Assembly: GCA_025093985.1 (NCBI GenBank)
Contig: JACAAK010000002.1
Span: forward strand, 3,410,001 to 3,474,000
Reading direction: 5' to 3'
DNA: 64,000 nt
Source of the DNA: Calvatia gigantea
Taxonomy: Eukaryota > Basidiomycota > Agaricomycetes > Agaricales > Lycoperdaceae
Shown here piece after piece: positions 12,647 to 22,610 of the stretch. A program made the translations under genes and the position numbers. The notes beneath the pieces are model-generated. The model saw only the letters and a program-made list of their open reading frames with translations. It made no database searches and had not been told where the DNA came from. Numbering within the stretch: the first letter of the stretch is position 1; each line of letters begins with the position of its first letter.

Positions 12647-12654
12647 ATACCCCC

Positions 12655-13967
12655 CAGTTAGGCTTCATGTCTCAGGAAGCTCATTGAAGTCTCCATTCAC
12701 CACAGCAGCTATGAGTGCTTTCTTGGTGGCAGCAATGAGGAATTTTCCATCATTGGATTGTGCTAAGAAGATGGGTGAGTGGCTTCATCTATCTTGTCAG
12801 ATAGGGACTGGGATGCCATTGAATGGGAAATTGGTGGTGGTGGAACTGTCCCAGTAGTTCTTGACTATCGAATTCTAATAGTGCTGGTCCTTTTCTTGTC
12901 CTGGTAGTACAGTGCGGAATCTTGTGGACAGGAGAAAAACTGATATGAGCTGTGGCAGTGTGATGGTTTTTATGAAGTGGCAGAGGGCATTAACCTCCTC
13001 TTTCATAGAGACAGTGGTTTCTTCATCCATAGGAGTGTTGGTGTGGAGTGGTGGCATGGAGTTGACTGTATCATGCAATTCAGAGAGGGTAATATGAATC
13101 CTGTTGACTAGGGTGTTGATGTTGGGGTCCTTATTTGACTTGTCTCTCCCGAGTAGCTTCATAGCTATGTTGGCAAGCTCAAGGAATATGTTGGCGATGT
13201 TGAGGTGGTTGAAGACCTCAAGACCCAGGTCAATTCGGCTTTGGAGTCCCTAGACATGATCTTGTTCGCTAGGGGTGAGGGTGGATTGGTCTAATGCTCG
13301 GAAGATGGCAGAAATGTGTTGGTTGGTGGAGGAGGATACATTGGTGAATCCTGTATACATGTCAGCAAAGGTGATACAGGTGATAGTGAAGGTAATGTGT
13401 CGGTTCACCACTAGTTGTTTGTTTTGGGCAGTGATGTTGTTATGACCTTAGTCAGTTTAGACCTCAGGTTGCAGCTCTGGCTAAGTCTTGAGGGTGAGTA
13501 AGGGAAAGAGAACAGAAGATGGTTAAGCGTACCGAATACAACAGGGTGTATGTATGCTTAAATACATCTAGAGCTATCCGGTTGAACGGATGGAGTAACT
13601 ACATGAAACGTCCAGTCAAGGCGTGGTAGTTGGTATGAGTCATATCATCAGAGAACGCTGGACTAGAATAACTGAAACAGGTACGCAGATAGTTAGGAAT
13701 GTAGAATAGCACGGAACTCGTTATGATCGGTGGAAACTCATAACAGATGTTTTCTATTTTGCTGTTGGTTGCCTTGTCGATGTCCTTGAGTAGGGCTTCG
13801 AGGAGGCCTTGTGCTGGGGATGGTGTTTTGGTGAGGTTGAAGTGAGTTCCTTGGGGAGCCAGTGCTCTGCTGTTGCCTGGTTCTGGGAATGGTAGGGATG
13901 AAATTCTGGTAGGGGTGGGGTGTACAAGGGAGTTGATAGTGATACAGTTGGGTTGGGAGGCAGGCAT
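12655..13967 (-). pseudogene. Extra ORF between chromodomain and 3' LTR of Gypsy-3 (function unknown)
   Basis: Reading from Met at 13967, the frame gives MPASQPNCITINS and a Pro/Ser-rich start, then LLEALLKDIDKATNSKIEN. It is cut by a solo LTR (13438-13745) and resumes with ITAQNKQLVVNRHITF and further helical sequence, ending near 12660 with KKALIAAVVNGDFNELPE. With the LTR removed it would be roughly 400 residues with a few stops. The C-terminal part is conserved at 50395-50601 and the N-terminal part at about 28560-28880, each time in the same place relative to the element. I do not recognise a family; no transmembrane segment or envelope-like signature was seen. It could be an accessory protein of this lineage or a captured host gene. 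Confidence 0.6.
13438..13745 (-). repeat. Solo LTR of the Gypsy-3 family with 5-bp target duplication
   Basis: Starts TGTTATGACC and ends CTCATAACA, about 308 bp. The flanks carry the direct repeat GATGT at 13433-13437 and 13746-13750. It splits the extra ORF: joining the flanks restores a continuous frame at SKIEN/ITAQN. Solo LTRs arise by recombination between the two LTRs of a full element. Confidence 0.9.
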
Positions 13968-14066
13968 GTTTGTTTAGTTTTTTTGTCTGGGTTGTTTGTT
14001 CAATGCTTTTTTGTGTTTTCTGTCCCCTCTTTTATGGGTATCCTCCAGATGCCTTTTTAGGTAGTC

Positions 14067-17000
14067 TCATATAGTGTCTTTTGCATTCTCCAAGTTGGAC
14101 TCTGCTATCCATGTATCTTCTTCATTGCTATACCCCTTCCAGTGGACTAGGAATTGATATCCCCTTCTCTGTTTCCTTTGTCTGTGGATTTCTTCTACTT
14201 CATACTCTTCTTCATTGTTTATGATCACTGGGGTGGATGCCGGTGGCTGTTTTTGGCTCAGGAACTCGGCCTGATGTGCTGGTGTCAGAAGTTGTTTGTT
14301 GAACATATTATGGATAGCCCATCCATCTGGTAGTGTTAGCCAGTATGCCACTTCTCCTATCTTCTCCTTAATGAGGAAGGTCTATACTGTTTTTGGCCTA
14401 GCTTCTTTGATGCTTGATTGGTATAGATGTTTGTGTTTTCCAGCCACACTGCATCACCTATTTGGTACGTTTTGGTATGGGTCTTGTTGCGGTCATATTG
14501 CTGTTTCATCTTTTCTTGGTATGCACATAGTGCTGATAAGGCGTTGTCTCAGGTGGTCTGAAGTTCTTTTAGGAAATCTGTGGCCACCAGATTGTTTGTT
14601 GTTAGTTCATTTTTTCCTTTCCATGGGTTTCTTCCATAGTTTAGGAAGAATGGTGTCACCTGTGTCCCTCCATGTTGTTTGTCGTTATACTGAAATTCTG
14701 CAATGGGGAGCCATTCTGCCCAGTCGTCCTGGTTGTAATTGCAGTATAAGCGGATGTACATTTCTACTTCTTTGTTGATGCATTCTGTCTGTCTGTCCGT
14801 TTGTGGGTGGTATGCTGTTGATAGGTTTTGTTCTATGCTGAGTCCTTTGAATAGTTCTTTAGTGAATTCTGATGTGAACTGAGGTCCTCGGTCACTGAGT
14901 ACTTTCCTCAGTAGTCTGTGTAGCTTCCATATCTCATCTTGATATATCTTTGCAATATCTTTGGATGAAATGTCCATGGTAGTCGCTGTGAGCCATATCA
15001 TTTTTGTGAAGCAATCTATGATGACCAGTATTGTGTCTTTTCCTTTTGACTCCAGTAGTGGCCCAATCATATCGATGCTAATTTCTTCCCAAGGTCCATT
15101 CGGGACTGGAAGGGGGTGTAGTGGCGATTTGAGCGGTGTTGTCCTTGTTTTGTTCTTCTGGCAGGCTTGGCATCCTCAGATGTATCTTTTTATGTCTTTT
15201 CACATTGTTGGCCACCAGTAATCGTGGCTGATTAGTTCCATCATCCTGTGTTGGCCTGGGTGTTCTGTGTCTGGGATATTGTGATATTGTGTTAGGATTT
15301 CTTCTCGTAACCTTTGGTCAGGTGGAACATATGTGCTGTTTTGTTTGTAGACTACTTTATGGTGTTCAACAAGTTGGGAATCTTGTTTTTTCAGTTTGGT
15401 CAGGACCATTGTCTCTTGTTGGGTTCATTTCGAATTTTTTCTAAGAGGTCCGGCTCAATGAACAGTTTTGCTCATAGGAGTATCATGCTGTCTGTGCTGT
15501 TGGTCTGTAGCCAGCTTTCCCAGATCATGGTAACTAATTTATCTTCTTGCCCTTCCAGTATTTGATGGATTTGGGATAGTAGGTTGGCTTTTGTGTTTAT
15601 TTTTCCAGGTACATGTCATAGTACGAAATCGTAGTCTTGTAGTCACAGGTACCATTGTGCTTGTTGTCCATTCAGTTTCTGTGGTTCCCAATAGTATTTC
15701 AGATTTTCATGATCAGTCCAGATTTCAAACTTTTCTTTGGTGTTGAGGAGGTAATGTCTCCATTCTTTCAAGGCATGAATGATTGCTAGTAATTCTTTGT
15801 CATATATTTCATAGTTTCGTTCAGCTAGTGATAATGTTCATGAAGTGAAGGTGATGGGGTGCCATTTGTCTTCTTGCTGTTGTGTTACGATCAGGTTACA
15901 CAGGATATCAGCCAAAGGTTAGCCGCTAGGTGACATCAGGTGAGAACATATGGAACGGGTAAATTCGGACAAGTACGAGATTTGGACTCAGCAGCTTCAA
16001 CATATGTGTTGCACCTTCCTGCTGTCATTGAAGTCCATATTTCAGGAGGGAGTAGGGTCAGAGTGTCAGAGGAACAAAGACAGAGAGGAACAGGATCAGA
16101 GGGCATAATTGTGGTTGATAATCAGACTAAGGATTTACAAGCATGGGGACTAGGTTTATATACTAGTCTGAAAAGCAGGAAGTACAAAAGTAATGGTGAA
16201 CAAAGAATGGACAGCCACCAAGGACAGCCATCTAACAAGACACTGGGATCAAGTTCTAACTATAAGGCGATAGCAGAGAAGTTGAAGGGAATAGAAATTA
16301 AGATGGAAAACAGGATATTGGACTGACTGACAGAAAGAATGAAGAGCACCCAATGCAGCCGGACTAAGGTAACAATGACTACAAGCGGGGGAAGCAGGTG
16401 AGAGTGGGTGAACGTGTGCAGGTCATGACATGTTGTGACAGTATGCCTCCTAGTGCATAATCTGATACATCAACTTCTACCCTGAATTGACCTTGTCTTT
16501 GCAGTAGTGTCAGGATGGGTTCTTCAGTGATATATTTCTTGAGTTGGTTGAAGGCAGTCTGATGTTCTTCAGTCCATCCCCATGTAGCTACCCCTTTGAG
16601 CTTGTTCAGTGGTCCTGCAATTTTGCTGAAGTCCTTGATGAAGTGTTAGTAATAGTTGGTGAAACCCAGGAATCTTTCTACTCCTTTGGTATTTTTTGGC
16701 TCAGGCCATTCCCATACTGATTTCACTTTTTCTTCTTCCATCTCGATTCGCCCATGCCCCACTTTAACTCCTAGCATTGAAATCTCTTCTGCATCAAAGA
16801 TGCATTTAGTCCGTTTGAAGCACAGGTTATATTGGGCGGCTCATTCTAGGAACTGTACTGTTCGTTCCTTCAGCTGTTCTTTGTTGTCACCTGGGATAGC
16901 AAAGTCATCCATATAGTTCATGATATCCCTATTTTGCAGTAGGTCTTGGAAGATGCTTGTCATCATTCTGGAGAAAGTTCCTGGTGAGTTACTTAGGCCA

Positions 17001-17700
17001 AAATATATGACTGTTGGTTCAAAAAGTCCTTCATTGGTAAGGAAAGCTGCCTTCCATTCATCTCCTTCTTTGATCCTGACATTGTTGTATCCCCAGATGA
17101 TGTTGAGTTTATTGAAATATTTTGCTTTTCTGAGTTTGTCAATTACCTTGCTGATTCTTGGTAGTAGTGTTTTATCTTTGACCACTACATTGTTCAATCG
17201 TCTGTAGTCTTGAATTAGTCTCTTGGACCTGTCTTTCTTTGGAGTAAAGAATGTCAGTGCTGTGTATGGGGATTTCAATGGTTGTATTCGTCCTGATTCT
17301 AGGTTTTCTTTGATGAATGCCTTAAGTTCATCCTGTTCTTTAACCGTCATGTTATATGTCCCCATACTTATTTCTTTTGGGGCATCCTTGGTTAGGATTA
17401 TCTTGTGGTCCTATTCAGTTCATTCTGGGAGCTTGTTGAACATTGTCTTGTTGAATAGGTGTGTGAATGGTTGTACATAGTCTGGTAGGTCTTCCAGCTT
17501 GGTTGAGTCTGGTTCATCTTCTTCTTTCCATAGATCTTCTATAGTGGCCATACTTCGTATTTTTCCTGTAATAGGTATATTCTGATGGGGGAATTGACAT
17601 TCTGGCAGGCATCAGGTGAGTTTGATTTGTCTGTTTTCCCAATCCACTTCTGGGTTGTGTTTAACTAGCCAGTCATGTCCTAGAAAGATTTCTGCCCTGT
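14067..17700 (-). pseudogene. Gypsy-3 pol: protease end, RT, RNase H, integrase, chromodomain; multiple breaks
   Basis: At the right edge the protease tail reads GHDWLVKHNPEVDW. Reverse transcriptase (17365-16841) has SPYTALTFFTPKKD and the catalytic NYMDDFA; the usual Asp of the first motif is Asn (NKLNIIWGYNN), so this copy is probably inactive. RNase H (about 15570-16500) is split by a solo LTR. Integrase has the zinc region at 15409-15200 (HPGQHRMMELI), and the catalytic core at 15070-14549 retains D, D and E (VIIDCFTKM, LSDRGPQFTSE, TECINKEVE). The chromodomain at 14351-14067 (YEVEEIHRQRK, FLVHWKGYSNEEDTW) would direct integration to methylated histone H3. Confidence 0.85.
15883..16430. 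repeat. Solo LTR (548 bp) nested in Gypsy-3 RNase H, with TSD
   Basis: Begins TGTTACGATC and ends GGTCATGACA. The five bases TGTTG flank it on both sides (15878-15882 and 16431-16435). It is unrelated in sequence to the 304-bp Gypsy-3 LTR, so it records insertion of a different element family followed by LTR-LTR deletion. Confidence 0.9.
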
Positions 17701-20700
17701 CCTGTCGGAACCTGGAAGCACTGCAAGATCTTATCCAGGTATTTCACCTGTTGGATGAAGATTTGACGCTTGGAGCGATTCCTCGAGATTTTCATCCCAA
17801 GAAATTCTTCACAGGGACCGTGGTCTCTGCATTCCCACTTTTTGGTGAACTTTCCCTTCAACTCTTTGAGGAGGGGGGAGTCTTTCTTTCCCAAGAAATT
17901 CACGTCATCAACGTAGACAATGGCTACTACAAGCTCTTTCGTCTTTGGATGTCTGTGAAAGTACACAGCGTAGTCGGATTTGCAGCGGGTAAATCCCAGC
18001 TCAATCATCGATTGATGCAATTCTTTCCACCACTGGCGACCGGCTTGTTTAAGGCCGTAAATCGCTCGTTTAAGTCTCCATACTTTTCCTTCCTGCCCGG
18101 GAAGTCGAAACCCTTCGGGCTGTTCCATGTATATTTCCTCGTCCAGTTTGCCATATAAATAGGCGGTTTTTACGTCAACGCTATGCATATCCCAATCATG
18201 GATTGCAGTGAGTGCGAAGCTTACGCGCACAGACTCGTAGCGGACAACTGGTGAGAAAAGCTCATTGTAGTCGATGTCTTCAATCTGCGAGAACCCTTTC
18301 GCAACTAAGCGAGCTCGCAGGTGGCCGTCAGACTTTTCGAGAAATACCCAACGGTTTTTAACCGTCCTCCTTCCTTTCGGAAGATCTACAAGTTCGTATA
18401 CCCCACGTTTTTTCAACGCTTCGAGTTCCTCGATACACGCAGCCATCCATTTTGCCTTGATAGGCTCAGGAAGCTTGAGCATGTCACGGAAAGTTTCAGG
18501 CTCTCCGTGTGTGGTATTATGTACCGTCTGTATCAAGAAATCGATCAATTTTACTCCTCCCTCAGCGACAAGCCTTTCAATGTCCATGTCATTTACATCG
18601 TGAGATGTTGGATCATTGTTTTCAGGCATAGGCGGCAGTTCCGGACGTGGAGGGAGCTGAAATGGAGGCATATCAAAGGGTTGTGGCGGGTACCGCTCAG
18701 CACGAACTCTTTGCCTCACATATTCAGGATGATTAGTCCTTGCTCTTCGCTCACGAATAATCTCATCCGGAGGGGCATTGGCGCGTACGCGCTGCCTTTG
18801 CCTCTGCTGCTCTTGTCGGTAAGTCCGATCTATTTCTCTTTCAATCGAAATTGGATGCCTATTTTCTCCATATGTATTACCTGGTCTGACAGGAGGCCTG
18901 CCCTGTCGTTCAGAACGACATGGCTCTACCTGATCAGAACCAACAGCGCGACGTTTGGGGACGGGAATTGGGAATTCTTCGTTCTTGGTATTCCATACAT
19001 CTCTGTCCACATGCCAATTATCACGTACATCAGGCTCCTCCTCAACGGTCGTTCCACGCGAAGGTGGCGACTCAGGTGGGGGAATCCAAGGTGGCATATT
19101 GCCAGGTGATGGCCGTCGTGAATTGATGCTGTCTGGCAGAGTAGAATCTCGCCGGGGTAAAGGAGGTATAGGCGGAGAATATTTCGGTTTGAATGGCGGA
19201 GAAACTGGGGGTAATGAAACTGGGTGATCAGGTGGAGGTGGAACAATTCCAGCGTCATCCGAAGATGGCGGAATAGGTGGTTCATTCTCTAATCCTGGTC
19301 TAGGCAGGTTTCTCTCTCCTCCGTGATTAGGCCGGTTACTGCTATCCGGCACTGAATCGGGGCATTTAGGGAAATATCCCTCGTCGAACAAGGCGTTTGG
19401 TGATATAAAAATCACGTTGCCTGCCGTGTGCCGCATAAAGATGTAGTTTTTACTGCCTTTATATCCAAGAAAGATCATAATCTCGGATTTTGTGGACAAT
19501 TTGTTTGGGCGGATCTCATCGGGTAGATATACGTACACGCCGCATCCAAACACACGAATATGGGACAAATTTGGCTTTTCCCTCGAATAACACTCAAAAG
19601 GTGTCTTCCACTGCAGACGCTGGACTGGTGTGCGATTATATAAATGCACAGCTGTGTTCAACGCAAATTCCCACCACGAGTCAGGTAGACATGCCTGTAG
19701 CCTTATAGCTTGGGCTTTCTCATGTAGGGTGCGGTTCAGTCTCTCTGCTCTTCCATTTTGCTGATGCGCATATGGAGCAGTGGTCTCGTGGGTAATTCCA
19801 CGCGCCGCGAGTCCTGCCAATAACCTTTCATTGACATATTCTCCTCCGTTATCAGTGCGAAGTCTTTTAACTCGCATTCCGGAGAGGTTCTCTAACGCGC
19901 TGATTAGCTGAATAAGCTTTTCAGGAGCCTCGGACTTCTTTCGAAGGAGGACTACGTGTGCGTGAGAAGAAAAGTCATCAAGGAATGTCATTGCCCATTT
20001 ATATTTATGGTAGCTAATGACGGGCAGTTCCAGCAAGTCTGAGTGACATAGCTCAAAGACTGTGGTGGCTCGCTTGGGATTAATCGGGAAGGGGTTATTA
20101 TGCATTTTCCCCTTGGCACAGCCGTCGCAAATGCCTTTCCGAGTAGATGGTGCGGGAATCGACGCGATGCCCTCTATGTGCTTTGGAAGCTCAGAGAGTG
20201 TGCGATCCGAAGGATGTCCCATTCGATGATGCCAATCGATATAATCAAGTTGGTGTAATGTCAACGCGACTGGTTTCTCCTTGCTATTTTGCAAGACATA
20301 CGTGTGCACCGTATGTACGTTGTTTTTAAACAAACGATGAGGCCAGGCGGACAATACAGCTCGTCCTGATTTATCACGGATGGTGGTCCCTTTCACGGTT
20401 GCCTCAAGAACATAGCCGTTCCTAAGAATCTGGCCTGAGGACATTAACCGTTCTGTGATTTCTTTGATGTAAAAGACCGGCGCAATACACGAAGTAGCGC
20501 TCTTGGACTTTCCCATGTCTGTCACGTCATGCTGGAAAATCACAGACCCTCGTCCTGTCATTTCGTAAATCCGGTTGCCAGCGGCTTGTATAAGCCCGAA
20601 ATGGCCCATCTTAACCTCTGCGAAATCAGAGAAATAACTGGTGACATGGTATGATGCTCCAGAATCTAGGAGCCAGTCTGCGTTATTCACAGAATGTTTA

Positions 20701-21785
20701 TTCCCTTCTTCTCGACACTTTTGGCACTGAGACAAATCACAGATGTGATATGTGATGATCTGATTAAGATCCTCGTGCTCTTCGTGGAGTTCTGACCTTA
20801 ACTTGTCTGAATACTCGTGATTATTCACGGTATATGTAGCGTTTATCTGACTTTCCAGCTTAGTCACACTAGCGGAATAAACAGAAGGGGAAGCGCCTTG
20901 GGCGCGCTTCCAGCATACATTGCAGTTTAGAAAGTCTGTACAGCGGTGTCTACGACGAGTCCCTACAGGAGGTGGATGACGTGCTACATCTGCATAGGTG
21001 CCCCGCTCTCTTCAGCGGCCACCTCGTCGTCCCAACTCAACCTTGGAATCTCCAGGGCGTCCCGCTCCGAGGCGGATAGGCCCTGCGTCTGTATTGTTCC
21101 GTCCTATCCGTTGATGGGGCTGCACATCCTCTTCTGCGTCAGAACAAGAATAATAGTCAGTAGAAGGTACTGACCCACACCCTCCGTCGGAACCGTAGTC
21201 GGTGTCCGAGTCGTTGTCATCTAGGACCGACTCGAGGACGGACTTGATCTCCTTCGGTGCCTGCTTCTTCTTGAGCGGCTTGGGTTTCTTGATAATCGCC
21301 GGCCTGTTATACACTGGGGCCGGCCACGTGATCTCGTCTTCCTCCCTCGTGACGGTGGATGGAGTATTCTCGACATCCATTGCGTCAAAACGCTTCCACA
21401 TCTCCTCCGAACTCTCGCCCGACGAAGAAGTTGATTTGAGATGTTCGTCCCACTTCTTCAGTGCGGTAACCTTGGCTTTCACCGAAGGTTTGCAATGAGC
21501 TTTGGGCTCGGGCGCAGTGATGCGTGCAGCGAGCGGAGTGGCATTGCTGCCAGTGGCAGCGGAGTTAGAGGCAACGGGAGGTATCTTGGCTCGACGCGTT
21601 GCTTCTACGAGGGAACAAGTGGATGGTGGCGGCACGGTTTGTGCCTGTGACACGAAATCCACATCCTGAATATAACCGGAAGAGGTGGCGGCATTGCCTT
21701 GTGCACCTCCCTCCTTTCCCTTTCCTTTTCCCTTTCCTCGGGGGTGCCATCGGCGTTTCTTCTCGCCATCGCCTTCTCCTCAATG
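17673..21785 (-). pseudogene. Copia-1 gag-pol, truncated at both ends (minus)
   Basis: Homology to Copia-2 spans about 17706-21785 in inverted orientation; the few codons left of 17706 are Gypsy-3 sequence. The pol frame is open for 1064 residues (20867-17673): protease WLLDSGASYHVTS, pre-integrase zinc region (HRMGHPSDRT, then CDGCAKGKMH), integrase core (CHSDLLEL, RTDNGGEYVN, NGRAERLNRT) and reverse transcriptase with VYVDDVNFLG. The gag part (21662-21012) ends at TGA 21012-21014, where Copia-2 has CGA. Missing are the gag start, the RNase H part, and both LTRs. Left and right junctions show no target duplication, so this is a fragment rather than an insertion. Confidence 0.9.
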
Positions 21786-22610
21786 CTTTAGCTTGCTCTT
21801 GGCTTGGGGTCTGTGGTTTTATAACCGAGCTCTGACTTACTCTACATCCGTGCAGCTCAAATACTGTCAAGTGTAGGGCGTTCACTGCCTCTGGTTGAGG
21901 TACGTAATGATCATAAGGCCGTGTCAACAGTCTAGATGGTTCAGGGAGGAGCGTCGAGCCGACTCAAATCGGTTGGAGGCATGGGGAATTATGTCTTCTC
22001 GGGCGATACACTTCCTGGTGCAGATCCGGATTTGGCTCTTCATTTAGTGCAGACATCGCAGGGGTAAATGTCTTTAGTCAATAACTCTTGCTAGCTGTCC
22101 TGGATTGTTTGCCCTAAGTAGCAGTAGGGCTTCCAGAATCTTAGCATCGTTGGAGGTTGCCTCATACCTAAGGGTCGATCAGAGTTTTGGCCATACCACA
22201 CTGCGCATCTATGTTCAGGAATTGAGCTGGTGTGCGGGATGCGGGAGTCATTGCTTGTACAGTCAGGGGCCCCATAACTTCGTATTGGAGAGTTCTCACT
22301 CCAAATGTCCCATCCGGCCAGGAGCATTTAAGGTCGCAATAAGTGTTCAGGCAATTGACCAGTTTGTTCCGTCCTGTAAGCAGGAAGCTGCCCTAGGGGT
22401 TGACAAAGCCTGCGTAATCCGTTTGGAATATAAGATGGGTAAACAGTTAGCTCATGTAGTATTCATCGTGTGAGTTGAAGTGGGGCACATATGTCAAATT
22501 CATTGGCCACGTTCCAGTTCGTACGATGTTCCCTTACTCACAAGCGTGTTAAGGTGTTGATGACGTGTGGGCCCAACTTTAAGAGATACACCTGTAGCTG
22601 CTAGTGTTGT
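21786..22610. other. Spacer between the two Copia copies; no assignable gene
   Basis: This stretch shares no obvious sequence with either Copia arm or with the Copia LTR at 27901-28308. Short frames on both strands (for example 22327-22091 minus and 22105-22473 plus) overlap each other and show no known motif. It separates the arms of the large inverted repeat. Confidence 0.5.

Larger units (their letters stand above)
12343..17705 (-). mobile_element. Gypsy-3, chromodomain Ty3/Gypsy element with an extra 3' ORF; truncated by Copia-1
   Basis: Minus-strand order is protease end (about 17690), reverse transcriptase, RNase H, integrase, chromodomain (to 14067), an additional ORF (13967-12655), a polypurine tract (minus strand GGGGGGTAT ending at 12647) and the 3' LTR (12646-12343). 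The 5' part with gag and the first LTR is lost where Copia-1 homology begins at about 17706. Two younger solo LTRs are nested inside it, at 13438-13745 and 15883-16430. Similar copies occur at 28.5-30.1 kb, 49.6-50.8 kb and 63.3-64 kb. Confidence 0.8.

Noticed and set aside
18321..19109. 262-residue plus-strand open frame
   Set aside because: It is the antisense shadow of the Copia-1 pol frame; its mirror image also appears opposite Copia-2 (26069-25671).
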